The notes under the pieces: generated by a model | Database searches by the model: none | Seen by the model: only the letters and a program-made list of their open reading frames with translations | Told to the model about the DNA's origin: nothing | Shown here: positions 18,201-24,672 of the stretch, one piece after another | How positions within the stretch are numbered: position 1 is the first letter of the stretch | Layout: every line of letters starts with the position of its first letter | Assembly (NCBI GenBank): GCA_031289675.1 | Contig: JAITOZ010000263.1 | Coordinates: 1 to 34,660 of the forward strand | DNA length: 34,660 nucleotides | Direction: 5' to 3' | Origin: Planctomycetaceae bacterium | Lineage (GTDB): Bacteria > Planctomycetota > Planctomycetia > Pirellulales > Thermoguttaceae | Position numbers and translations under genes: made by a program

Positions 18201-18394
18201 AACGTGTTGCCTTTTTTGTGTACCGTTTGATGCGGGGCAAACATTCGCTGACATACCGCTTGCGGGCAGAACAGCCCGGCGAGTTCAGTGCTTTACCTGC
18301 AAAGATAGAAGCAATGTACGCCCCCGAACTGCGGGGCAACTCGGACGAAAATAAAGTAAAGGTCGGGGATAATATAGCGGAACGCTCCCGGTGA
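12290..18394 (+). CDS. Alpha-2-macroglobulin family protein with thioester motif
   Basis: A 2034-residue secreted protein. A Sec signal peptide (MNRLFLPFILMISGSMTFA, cleaved before AEN) has no lipobox Cys. The first 450 or so residues are helical/TPR-like. MG-type beta domains follow (KAFIITDRPVYRPKDKVQ is a strong MG2 signature). The A2M block reads MPESLTAWKINVWSMAEGT, and the thioester motif YPYGCTEQTLNRFLPA has Cys at about 1512 and Gln at about 1515. An alpha-toroid thioester domain and a C-terminal YRLRAEQPGEFSALPAKIEA block close it. Such proteins are thought to trap attacking proteases covalently in the periplasm or at the surface. Unusual points are a Trp/Pro/Gly-rich insert at about 804-846, a 39-bp in-frame duplication, and no penicillin-binding protein 1C neighbour. 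An ATPase gene follows closely. Confidence 0.93.
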   Translation: MNRLFLPFILMISGSMTFAAENNPIPQADKLIREGLHKDALDLLRPWMLDAKNVTESTDVRTAVKRVADTLQQLNQSAEIDAFLEEAAEIHKNNRRVLRAVADTYRLIPHYGVIVDGKFQRGPHRGGNAVDSSRRDRIRALQLYTAILPMLPKKTENQVHEAEFFLNFADIFLETRQFGGAWQLQILSDLTLLPDYEERRYRYAGASYAPVDEDGNPVFYYVPDSFETAKNDGERWRWTLKEAVRYDESNSAAVLMRQADFYRTQFGTETLSSFGYFHRPAARNKTDESGKTASILSLETLPDEETIAQLATGIKRFTLPDEFNPIKLLQKVFKTEPLLAAGRLAQIYTNRLQFGKAAQYYRKTLELNGKDTHSHEQLDQIVKNWGRFEPAGSRIAGLNAELRYIFRNGKKVSLTVHEVNVRQLMDDIKVYLKSEPKQLDWRQTEIDNIGSKLVFDKPNREFRKKYLGKKIAQWSVNLTPAAKHFDKTEIIHFSYKKSGAYLIRAEMENGNAESALLWLDDTAVVMKPLAADAKSLYYLADAKTGTQSLYYTADAQTGEPIASADVNVFGYRVEYKNLPEANNRRRQDPNPTWIFQEENFKTDENGLCFIPTGNRGTFTTLFTVNNGERFAFLGFNPIWYSGGVDRQNNNTKAFIITDRPVYRPKDKVQIKVWLGSGQYEQPEKNAWAEQPVNYTVRNPRNELFVEKKGVLLDQHGGLTAELELPKDAMLGEYNIIVGGSGSATFRVEEYRKPEYEVSIDSPKDPVALGGKITATVKAKYYFGSPVVNAAVKYKVLRQKANADWYPICPWDWLYGNGYGWLAYDADFLPRWGQWGCCRPMPPWLPIHQGPPEVVAEAETKIKPDGTAEIVIDTAAAKEMFPDEDQRYTITAEVVDTSRRTITASGNVLVSRKPFNVYAWGNRGYFTEDQKIAARFQARRLDGKPVSGTGTAKLFLLSYAPDGAGKGVRVTEKEVYTENVTFNTEGTAQFNMNAAQAGQYRLSCTLNGQEGGYVFNIYPLKNTADKKIPDKAAVLTADRFKYHTLELIPDKTEYAPQETVKLRVNADRENAALVLLVRKQKPVLLRLIGKSAEVEIPVEKSDMPNFFVEALTVAGGEVISEVKEIVVPPQKKVLNVEVKPESETYKPGSKAKAKLIVTDIEGKPVTAQLAVAVYDKSVEYISGGSNVEDIKKYFWSWHRFYEPALQSNLRRLWYGMPDPDKPPMQPLGLFGNTALRNFGISRSSMKKSDGVKMLSEAAPAAPAGAMDSSGNISGAVAESNLADGGQASEQGAPAAVRTNFADTALWLGAVETDKNGVAEIELTMPESLTAWKINVWSMAEGTRVGYGNTEVITRKDLILRMLAPRFLTEHDQCTFSAAVHNYTASEQNVAVSCETSFTPASAKQVRIKPNGETRIDWNVEAKQAGEMKVRMTASADGESDGVEQTLPVYVHGMLKTDSYSAFIAAEKSSAAFDITVPAESKTEQRKLTVKFTPSLAASMMDALPYLVEYPYGCTEQTLNRFLPAVIIRQHISPKGRKPEQIVTDEMIQDGIKKLANMQCSGGGWGWFSGYGETGSAHLTALVVHGLQLAETCDVKVPPEMLQRGQNWLKQYQREQLKLLKSHDKKHNKEYADETDAFVLMVLSERYWLPAVDVPTADMLNFLRRDKGHLSPYGVAMLGIADSSLPGKHNLDEYVKILEQYLVIDNENQTAYLNLQSASGWCWWTWHGSEFETQAYYLKLLMRSNPKSPHAPPAVKYLLNNRKHATYWNSTRDTAICIEAFAEFLRTSGENKPDVTVDVLLDGVVKKTVHFTEENLLTADNTLVLEKDAVTSGKHTVELRTHQTSPQPSPLYITAFLENFTLENPIKKAGLDVRIERKIYKLVRNESANTQVAGGSGQVVSLKTEKYNRIPADELSDRFHSGDLIEIELTIDSKNDYESILIEDRKAAGLEPVDVRSGYNGNELGAYSEFRDERVAFFVYRLMRGKHSLTYRLRAEQPGEFSALPAKIEAMYAPELRGNSDENKVKVGDNIAERSR
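13890..13967 (+). repeat. In-frame tandem duplication, 39 bp x 2
   Basis: The unit starting AGAGTCTCTATTA at 13890 recurs at 13929, exactly 39 bases (13 codons) later. It gives protein units SLYYLADAKTGT and SLYYTADAQTGE. A few bases differ between copies, so the duplication is real and not very recent. It lies just before an MG-type beta domain of the A2M protein. Confidence 0.8.
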
Positions 18395-18464
18395 TAGGCG
18401 GTTTCCCTTGCATTACGGGACTTTTATTGCTACAATGCCGCAACACGGTACGGTCGGTGAAGCA

Positions 18465-19679
18465 ATGCTCGAAGGTTTTTGGGTACGTAATTTTAAGTCG
18501 CTCAAACAAGTCGGAATCGGAACCTGCTTTCCGAAGTTCGTCTATGTCGAAGACGATACAAACGTACTTCCCTACGCATTGGGTCCCGTTACTCTCTTCA
18601 CCGGTGCGAACGGAACCGGAAAAAGCAGTGCTGTTGATGCCGTCAACTTCGTTTCCGATTGTTACCGCTATGGTGCCGATGCGGCTGTTCTCAAACGGGG
18701 CGGTTATGACGCAATCTACTCACAGGGAAGCAGCGGCTTAATCTCTTTCGGCTTCCAATACCGGCAGCCCAATGAAACCGAAGCCGTGACTTATGCCGTA
18801 AGTATTGACTGCTCGAAACATAAAGTGCCGTACATCGAAACGGAGATTCTTGCCTATCAGCGAGGAAAAGAGTCGCTGCCCGTAATGTTTCTGCAAAACA
18901 GTGCAAAAAGTATCCGCTATCTCGCTCCTGATGAGAAAGTTACCAATGCTGAACTAACGAAAATTGAATTCACTGATTACAATCATCTCGGATTGGCAGC
19001 GTTGGATTCACATCCGAAATTTCCGGTTTTACAATCGCTGCGTCTTTTTTTTGAAAACTGGACGCTGTGTCATTTCACTCCAGACCCTGCGCGGGGCTTG
19101 GACAAAGCACTGCCGCACCGTCAGGAGTCTCCGCACGGAGTCAGTTTGTCCGGCGTAGTCCGCTACATTATTAAACGTTACAAAAATAATTTGCGTGCCT
19201 TATTAAAACGCGTTGCCGAAGCGATGCCGAATATCGAGCAAATTTTTCTCGATGACAGCGACCCGTCAAAACCTCAACTTTCCTTTCAACTCTCCGACAG
19301 AGATGTTCCGGTGCCGATAACGCATATTTCCGCCGGCACGGTTCGGCTTTTCACCTATTTTATTCTTTTACAGGAGACGGAACCGGCACCGCTCGTCGTG
19401 TTTGAAGAACCGGAAAACGGTCTCGATAGACAACTGCGGACACGGATGCTCGAAGAAATCAGTCTCTTTGCAGGGCGGGAAACGGGAACGCAGATACTTG
19501 TTAACACACATCATCCGGCTGTGGTCAATGCAATGCCTCCGTCGCAGGTTTGGGTATTTGAAAAAGACCGTGACGGTTTTACCGCCGTTGAAAGGGCATC
19601 GGATTCGATTATGTTTGAATCGGAATCCGATTACTCCGACCCTGAATGGTTCAGCATCCATTTTGACGTGAAAAGATGA
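18465..19679 (+). CDS. AAA/ABC-type ATPase (AAA_21 type, RecF/OLD-like)
   Basis: A 404-residue protein from the ATG at 18465, where the natural N-terminal strand MLEGFWVRNFKSLKQ begins; ATGs at 18408 and 18435 are possible but add an unstructured lead. Walker A is GANGTGKSS (about residue 47) and the signature-like stretch is HISAGTVRLFTYF. Walker B is LVVFEEPENGLD with the catalytic Glu pair, and the switch His is in VNTHHPAVV. The pattern FxSLK near the start with ENGLDRQL and an H-loop is that of single-polypeptide RecF/SMC-like ATPases grouped as AAA_21/AAA_15. No TOPRIM nuclease domain follows, so it is not an OLD nuclease. It lies 70 bases after the A2M gene and is probably co-transcribed; target and role are unknown. 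Confidence 0.85.
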   Translation: MLEGFWVRNFKSLKQVGIGTCFPKFVYVEDDTNVLPYALGPVTLFTGANGTGKSSAVDAVNFVSDCYRYGADAAVLKRGGYDAIYSQGSSGLISFGFQYRQPNETEAVTYAVSIDCSKHKVPYIETEILAYQRGKESLPVMFLQNSAKSIRYLAPDEKVTNAELTKIEFTDYNHLGLAALDSHPKFPVLQSLRLFFENWTLCHFTPDPARGLDKALPHRQESPHGVSLSGVVRYIIKRYKNNLRALLKRVAEAMPNIEQIFLDDSDPSKPQLSFQLSDRDVPVPITHISAGTVRLFTYFILLQETEPAPLVVFEEPENGLDRQLRTRMLEEISLFAGRETGTQILVNTHHPAVVNAMPPSQVWVFEKDRDGFTAVERASDSIMFESESDYSDPEWFSIHFDVKR

Positions 19680-19695
19680 TATTGCAATGACGATA

Positions 19696-19724
19696 TTGAT
19701 TTGCCGCTGCCGCTTTGGTATAAT
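19696..19724 (+). promoter_or_regulatory. Putative promoter of the PHA-family gene
   Basis: TTGATT (19696-19701), a 17-base spacer and a perfect TATAAT (19719-19724) make a near-consensus sigma-70-type promoter just after the ATPase stop. The start would be near 19731, leaving a leader of about 48 bases. It argues that the coding start is the ATG at 19779, because the upstream in-frame candidate at 19701 lies inside the promoter. Confidence 0.6.
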
Positions 19725-19778
19725 CCTTTTTTGTACAGTTTGTTATACAGTATTGTCTCCGTTACGTTTACCGCCATT

Positions 19779-20084
19779 ATGCCTTACCTTTCGGTTACAC
19801 AGCCGCATTGTCTTTCGCAGGACGAAGCAACGGAACGTTTGAAAAAAAAACGTACCGAAATTAAAGAAAAGCAGACTTATACGGTGTCCGATTTGAAAGA
19901 AAACTGGACGGGTTTGCACGCGATGGATTTTTCGTTCAAAATTCTCGGTTTTTCCGTTACCGGTTCGGTCGAGTCAAAGGAATCATCGGTCAATATTTCC
20001 ATTGATTTGCCGGTCGCAGCGATGATGATGCAAGGGACCATCGAAAGCCAAGTCCGGCAGGAACTGGCAAAAGTCTTAATGTAA
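19779..20084 (+). CDS. Polyhydroxyalkanoic acid system family protein (PHA_gran_rgn-like)
   Basis: The 101-residue protein from the ATG at 19779 matches the small family annotated as putative PHA granule regulators. An N-terminal strand MPYLSVTQPHCLSQDEA is followed by a helix ERLKKKRTEIKEK, DLKENWTGLHAMDFSFKILG, a Gly turn in FSVTGSV, and a final strand-helix SIDLPVAAMMMQGTIESQV. Length and order fit family members of about 90-100 residues. Despite the family name, many members occur in genomes without PHA synthesis and the function is uncertain. No phaC or phasin gene is in the window. It is convergent with the purine permease gene, 18 bases away, and has its own promoter. Confidence 0.78.
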   Translation: MPYLSVTQPHCLSQDEATERLKKKRTEIKEKQTYTVSDLKENWTGLHAMDFSFKILGFSVTGSVESKESSVNISIDLPVAAMMMQGTIESQVRQELAKVLM

Positions 20085-20102
20085 AGTGCCGGATTGCGGC
20101 TC

Positions 20103-21446
20103 TCAAATGAACCGCAACGCCATAAAAAGCAACAGGACAAGGCACAGCACGTACGTCTGCCAGCGAATCTGGTGTCCTTTACCGCTGAAAAACTTTACCA
20201 GCGGATAAATAATCAAGCCTATCATAATGCCGTCCGCTATGTTGGACGTTAACGGGATACAAGTCAGTATCAAAAACGATGGAATGGCTTCGCTCGCATC
20301 GTTCCAAGTCATTTTCATAACACATTGCATCATCATTGCTCCGACGGAAACTAACGCTGCGGCAGTAATCGGCGGATAACTGCCGACGACCGCAATAAAC
20401 GGCGAACAAAATAAGGCAGCGATGAAACACAAGCCGGTTACGATTGCCGTCAGACCGGTTCGTCCGCCGCACTCCACTCCGGCAACGCTTTCGATATAGG
20501 CCGTTACGGTACTATGACCGCCGAGCGCACCGGCAACGGTGGCAGCCGCATCCGCCGCAAACACCTTTTCTACATCGGGAAATTTATCGTCTTGGATGAT
20601 GCCCGCCTGCGTTCCAACTCCGATGACCGTACCAAGCGTATCAAACACCTGCATAAAAAGCAGCATCAACACCAGCGGAAACAACGCTGTAAAATGCGTG
20701 AAGACACCGAAAAAATCAATTTTTCCGATAACCGGCATCGGATTCACAGGCAAACCGAGCGGTGCGGTCAACTCTATTTTGCCGAGGAATAACGCACAAA
20801 CAGCCGAAGCAATGATGCCGTAAAGAATCGAACCGCGTATTTTTAGTGTGTGAAAAGAAGCGGTAGCGATTAAGCCGACTGCCAAAACCAGCGGGCCGGC
20901 ACTGATTAAAGAACCAAGCGACATCTGACCGTTTTCGGTAACAGCCATTCCGGCGTTCTTGAGTCCGATAAAGGCAATGAGTAAGCCGATTCCGCCTGCC
21001 ATCGCATAACGGAGATTGGGAGAAATAATATCAATGAGGTATTTTCGCACATTCAAAAAAGTCAGGACGGCAAAAAGTACACCGGCAAAGAATACGGCTC
21101 CGAGTGCGAGTTGCCACGGTTCGGTCTTGCTGTCCGCTCCCAAAGCCGCAGCACATAAAGGGATCACGGTCATAACGACAAAAAGATTTTCTCCCATACC
21201 GGGAGCGAGACCGAGAGGATAGTTCGCCCAAAATCCCATCAGGATACAGCCGAAAGCGGCGGCAAGGCAGGTTGTCGTAATCAGTGCGCCGGCATCCATT
21301 CCGGTCGGGTGTCCCGAAGCCGTACCGGACATTATTTGCGGCTGAACGCACATTATGTACGCCATCGCCATAAATGTTACAATTCCGGCGAGAATTTCGT
21401 TCATCACCGTACTTCGCCGTTCCGCTATTTTGAAAAAAGAATTCAT
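20103..21446 (-). CDS. NCS2-family purine (adenine/guanine/hypoxanthine) permease, AzgA/PbuG type
   Basis: The 447-residue inner-membrane protein is hydrophobic throughout, with about a dozen or more transmembrane segments. It carries the blocks of the AzgA/PbuG branch of nucleobase transporters: EILAGIVTFMAMAYIM near the start, NYPLGLAPGMGENLF, QVFDTLGTVIGVGTQAG, and STVTAYIESVAGVECGGRTG. Family members are proton symporters for purine bases; which base is moved here cannot be told. The ATG at 21446 starts the usual MNSFFKIAERRSTV N-terminus. It follows ruvA by 29 bases on the same strand, so co-transcription is likely, although the functions do not obviously connect. No purine riboswitch is visible upstream. 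Confidence 0.92.
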   Translation of the reverse strand: MNSFFKIAERRSTVMNEILAGIVTFMAMAYIMCVQPQIMSGTASGHPTGMDAGALITTTCLAAAFGCILMGFWANYPLGLAPGMGENLFVVMTVIPLCAAALGADSKTEPWQLALGAVFFAGVLFAVLTFLNVRKYLIDIISPNLRYAMAGGIGLLIAFIGLKNAGMAVTENGQMSLGSLISAGPLVLAVGLIATASFHTLKIRGSILYGIIASAVCALFLGKIELTAPLGLPVNPMPVIGKIDFFGVFTHFTALFPLVLMLLFMQVFDTLGTVIGVGTQAGIIQDDKFPDVEKVFAADAAATVAGALGGHSTVTAYIESVAGVECGGRTGLTAIVTGLCFIAALFCSPFIAVVGSYPPITAAALVSVGAMMMQCVMKMTWNDASEAIPSFLILTCIPLTSNIADGIMIGLIIYPLVKFFSGKGHQIRWQTYVLCLVLLLFMALRFI

Positions 21447-21475
21447 TGATATTTGCCGTTTATTGCTGTGTCCTG

Positions 21476-22096
21476 TTACTCTTTTGTCCGGTTATTCTGA
21501 TAGATTGCCGTAATCATTTCGCCGGAGTCCTTAAATTTCTTGTTCGTTTTCTCTACGGCATCAATCAGATGCCGGGCATCGGCTTCACTGTGTCCGAGCG
21601 TCAGCAGGGCTTCAAAAGTTTCGGAAACGATGTCGGTACGCTGTTCGTCCGGCACGTTGCCGGCAACGAGCAGTGCAAACTTCGGAACTTTCCGCCGCAA
21701 TTTTGCGACAATCCGTTCTGCCATTGCCCCGCCGATTCCCGGCAGACTGGCAAGAAACTTTTCGTCTTTCTCCTCGATTGCCGTTGCTACTTCTTGGACG
21801 GGACGAATCATTGCCCGAAGGGCTTTTTTTGTTCCGACTCCGTCCACGCTGCAAAACAACTCAAAAAATTCCCGCTCGGCTTCGGTCAGGAAACCGATGA
21901 GACGCGGGGTCATTTTTCCCTGCGGATTACCGTCAAACGAATAGATAGTATGGAGCGAAACCACTGCGCCGATTTCGTTTTGCAGTTGACGGCGGGTATA
22001 TTCCGGTATGAGAACTTCATACTCGAAAGGACTTGCCGCCAAGACAGCCCTTTCAGGATGTAATGCCGCTAATTGACCTGTAATCTTTGAAATCAT
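21476..22096 (-). CDS. ruvA: Holliday junction branch migration protein RuvA
   Basis: The 206-residue protein matches RuvA, which binds four-way junctions as a tetramer and recruits the RuvB motor. The N-terminal OB-fold starts MISKITGQLAAL and includes VVSLHTIYSFDG. Two helix-hairpin-helix motifs follow: FCSVDGVGTKKALRAM and LASLPGIGGAMAERIVAKL, the latter close to the family consensus. The short C-terminal domain (about 160-206) ends VEKTNKKF and is the RuvB-contacting helical bundle. The length is normal. No ruvB or ruvC is adjacent. A TTGACA-17-GATAAC promoter lies upstream; the downstream purine permease gene is likely read through from it. Confidence 0.95.
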   Translation of the reverse strand: MISKITGQLAALHPERAVLAASPFEYEVLIPEYTRRQLQNEIGAVVSLHTIYSFDGNPQGKMTPRLIGFLTEAEREFFELFCSVDGVGTKKALRAMIRPVQEVATAIEEKDEKFLASLPGIGGAMAERIVAKLRRKVPKFALLVAGNVPDEQRTDIVSETFEALLTLGHSEADARHLIDAVEKTNKKFKDSGEMITAIYQNNRTKE

Positions 22097-22154
22097 ATAC
22101 TTATAGTTGTCCGCAGCGTTCCCGATGCGGCTCCGTCCAGCGGCTTTCGTCTTT

Positions 22155-22183
22155 GTTATCTATTGTTTATCGCCGGTTGTCAA
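22155..22183 (-). promoter_or_regulatory. Putative ruvA promoter
   Basis: On the minus strand a perfect TTGACA (22178-22183) is followed after 17 bases by GATAAC (22155-22160). The start would be near 22148 and the leader about 50 bases. The -35 is three bases from the divergent DUF721 start codon. The -10 matches four of six positions. Confidence 0.4.
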
Positions 22184-22185
22184 TT

Positions 22186-22482
22186 ATGGTTACGAGTCTC
22201 AAGCAGTTAGTTCCGCGGTTAGTTACCCATTTTGGGCTTCATCAGCCTCGTGACACCGAGCGTATCAGCGGGGCGTGGAACAATGCCGTCCAGAAAGCCG
22301 CCGGTGAAGAGTACGCTTCACTCACGAATGTCCGCAGTATCAGTCGGGGAACGTTGGAAATCACCGTCCCGCACAACGCCTTCGTTCAGGAACTGTCGTT
22401 TTGTAAAGACGAATTACTCGCCGCAATGCAGGCGGACGTACCGGACGAAAAAATCAAACGCATCAAATTTGTTACGGGTTAG
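22186..22482 (+). CDS. DUF721 (DciA-like) protein
   Basis: A 98-residue protein from the ATG at 22186 (MVTSLKQLVPRLV). The frame extends upstream to 22087 with unlikely Ser/Arg-rich sequence, so the internal start is taken. It shows the DUF721 pattern: a short helix, then the ISGAWNNAVQKAAGEEYASLT block (the family's W-x-x-VVG-x-x-ASHT region), then GTLEITVPHNAFVQELSF and a helix ending with IKRIKFVTG. DciA-type members help load the replicative helicase in bacteria lacking DnaC/DnaI. This copy is short and may be only the core domain. It is divergent from ruvA and overlaps the 3' end of the TPR lipoprotein gene by 11 bases. The family is well supported; the helicase-loading role is inferred. 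Confidence 0.78.
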   Translation: MVTSLKQLVPRLVTHFGLHQPRDTERISGAWNNAVQKAAGEEYASLTNVRSISRGTLEITVPHNAFVQELSFCKDELLAAMQADVPDEKIKRIKFVTG

Positions 22483-24427
22483 TATTTGTTATAGTGTGAG
22501 AATCTGTTGCCGGAAGCCATTTGGCACGAATGGTGTTGCCGGGGCCGGAGAGCGATGATGCTGTCCGTCCATAATGTTTGACGGCATCGGCATATTTCTT
22601 TTCCCGTTCGGCGATGCGTCCGAGCATATATTCCGCATTGTCCCGCCAAAGATCGACCGTTCCCGAACGCAGCACTTCCAGAAAGTCTTCGGCTGCCGGT
22701 ATGGAATCGTTTTCAAACGATGCCAGAGCGAGAAAATAACTTGCCTGTGCGGAGATAATCTGCATTTGTGTACGGATATTCGGCTGACGGGCAAATTGCG
22801 GATGATTGCTGTATTCAATCATTTCTCTGTCCGGCACACGGGCATCCTGCCAATAGGTCATCGCACTGCTTTGACCGGCAATTTGTCCCTTAAAATAGAG
22901 TATCCGTCCTGTCCAAAGCGGATATGTACCGTTACGCAGACTTGGTACACCGTAGAGTGACAAAAATTCTTCGGTCACAGAATGACGGAATATTTGGTCA
23001 AATGCGGTACGGAAAGGATATTTCCAAAGTTGTACGGCGGTGATACCCTTCGCTTCAGAAAACCGGCGGCGTAACTCGGCTGTGTCCGCGTAGAGTACCA
23101 TCGTTTGCGTGCCGCTCAATTCGTTTTCGAGCATCTTCATCCGCAGAGATGCACTTTCCGGCGTGATAAACAGATATGCCGTTGAGTTTTTCAATAACTC
23201 CGCCGTCATCGGAAACCGTTTTTCGTTCGATGTATCCAAGCGGCGCAGCAGCGAATCGTCATTCAAACACTGCGAGAGCGTTGCCGGTTCGGGAAATGTC
23301 AGCGCACCGTCCGCGGCTATTTGCGCCCCGGCAGCGTTCGGCAGCGGAAAACCGTGCGCCAAAAGGTAGATAGAGACTTCGCCGTCAAGCAATACGCCGA
23401 CAGCCCAAAACAGAGGCGAATGCGGAGCATCGGGATTCGGGACAGCCAGCAATGCGGCATCAATACGCTGCTGCCGAAGTAATTCGATGAACACCGCCGC
23501 CCGGTCAAGTACCGTACTGTAACCCAGCAGGATAGACTGCCACGGAAACTGCTGCGGCATATCGACCGCTTGCTGTCCGTTAATGGGTACGATACCGTTG
23601 CGTAATTCGACATTGCACACCGTCCAATCGAAAAGATTTGTTGTCCGGTCAAGGAGTGTTTGCTTCTCGCCCCGCGCCCAGTGAGAAATGTTCCGCATCC
23701 ACGTCGCTTGCTTCAAATACTCGGCATCAGCACTTTGCAGCGAAAGACCGTCAATTTTCAGTTGGTCAGCGTAATTTTCCAACGTGTTGGCAATGCTGCC
23801 GAAGTCTTCGGCTTCTTTTTGAAGTTGTTTCGCAAAAGACCGGACAGCATCGTCCGTGAGATTCGGTATTTTTTCGAGAGCTACTATTTTTTTTTGTAGC
23901 GCAGCGACCTGTTGGGCATACATTTCGACCGACGGCAATTCCGCTTGTTTGCCGAATGTCTGCAAACCGGTAAGGAACGTCTGCAATGCGGCTGCCAATC
24001 GTTCGCGTTCGCCAGCCAAACCTTTGTCGGCAGTACTGGCGGAGTTTCCGCTGCCGTCTTGCAGTGCTTTTAAGGAGTCAACGGTTTGTTGTGCGGCTTC
24101 CGAAACATTTCGGGCGCATTTTTCGATTTCAACCAATTCGCTGTCGGCTTTCCAATCGGCATCGGCTTTTCGGCTGCGTATCCATTTGTCTAGCCGGTCA
24201 GCAGTATTGACGATTTTTTCGTATCCCGGCATATTCGGCAGGCAGGGAGCATCTTCGAGACTATCAAGAATGGCAAAGGAGCGGTCAAAATCTTCTTTTT
24301 GGTGTTGTGTGCCGCCGAGTTCAAGGTTTCCAGACTCGCCGAGTGTATGATTAACAGCCTCGCTGCGGTTCCGGCATCCGGCGGTTGAACACAGCAACAG
24401 AAAGACAAGTAAGAAAAATCGGTACAT
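22472..24427 (-). CDS. TPR-containing lipoprotein, function unknown
   Basis: The 651-residue protein begins MYRFFLLVFLLLCSTAGC, a signal peptide with a plausible lipobox (TAG|C) and Asn-Arg-Ser after the Cys, so an outer-membrane lipoprotein is likely. Residues 60-230 are rich in charged residues and Leu/Ala with coiled-coil character (AAQQTVDSLKALQ; LQKKIVALEKI). The middle has alternating strands and helices without a recognised domain. The last 100 residues hold TPR-like repeats (QASYFLALASFENDSIPAAE and YMLGRIAEREKKYADAVKHY). A tool-like assignment would be a planctomycete hypothetical with C-terminal TPRs, suggesting a scaffold role at the outer membrane. It stands alone on the minus strand; an AT-rich ATTATATAAC stretch upstream may hold its -10. 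Confidence 0.82.
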   Translation of the reverse strand: MYRFFLLVFLLLCSTAGCRNRSEAVNHTLGESGNLELGGTQHQKEDFDRSFAILDSLEDAPCLPNMPGYEKIVNTADRLDKWIRSRKADADWKADSELVEIEKCARNVSEAAQQTVDSLKALQDGSGNSASTADKGLAGERERLAAALQTFLTGLQTFGKQAELPSVEMYAQQVAALQKKIVALEKIPNLTDDAVRSFAKQLQKEAEDFGSIANTLENYADQLKIDGLSLQSADAEYLKQATWMRNISHWARGEKQTLLDRTTNLFDWTVCNVELRNGIVPINGQQAVDMPQQFPWQSILLGYSTVLDRAAVFIELLRQQRIDAALLAVPNPDAPHSPLFWAVGVLLDGEVSIYLLAHGFPLPNAAGAQIAADGALTFPEPATLSQCLNDDSLLRRLDTSNEKRFPMTAELLKNSTAYLFITPESASLRMKMLENELSGTQTMVLYADTAELRRRFSEAKGITAVQLWKYPFRTAFDQIFRHSVTEEFLSLYGVPSLRNGTYPLWTGRILYFKGQIAGQSSAMTYWQDARVPDREMIEYSNHPQFARQPNIRTQMQIISAQASYFLALASFENDSIPAAEDFLEVLRSGTVDLWRDNAEYMLGRIAEREKKYADAVKHYGRTASSLSGPGNTIRAKWLPATDSHTITNTNP

Positions 24428-24672
24428 TGGGATATTGTGTACTAGACTTGTTATATAATCTTGAACCCGTCATTCTACGGCGTAAGAAATGAATATTCAA
24501 GTATGCCAAACGTTGAAAGAGATAATAAAAACGCGAATCAGCAAAAGACACGAAACACGAAGAAAATAAGTAAAGGGTGCCGCGTTCTCCGCGATTTCAC
24601 GGTCAAAAAGACAAAAAAACAGTTCGCAAAAATTCCGGAAACAAAAATGTCTGCCAGAACAAAAGACGGTCA
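24428..24672. other. Intergenic region with repeat-like words
   Basis: No supported gene. It contains ACACGAAACACGAAG near 24548 and GCGTTCTCCGCGATTTCACG near 24583. From memory, such words (CACGAAACACGAA and CTCYGCG-type) recur between genes in many unrelated bacterial genomes, where their nature is unclear. A Lys-rich frame over 24461-24676 runs through them and into the antisense end of the next gene, so it is not accepted as a gene. Confidence 0.35.

Noticed and set aside
18465-19679. ATPase gene as part of an OLD/Gabija/Septu-type defence system
   Set aside because: No TOPRIM, helicase, HNH nuclease or other partner is encoded next to it, so a defence assignment is not supported.
20094-20117. 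TTGCGG/CCGCAA inverted repeat between the convergent PHA-family and permease genes
   Set aside because: Only six base pairs with a 12-base loop, no U-run on either strand, and it overlaps the permease 3' end; not enough to call a terminator.
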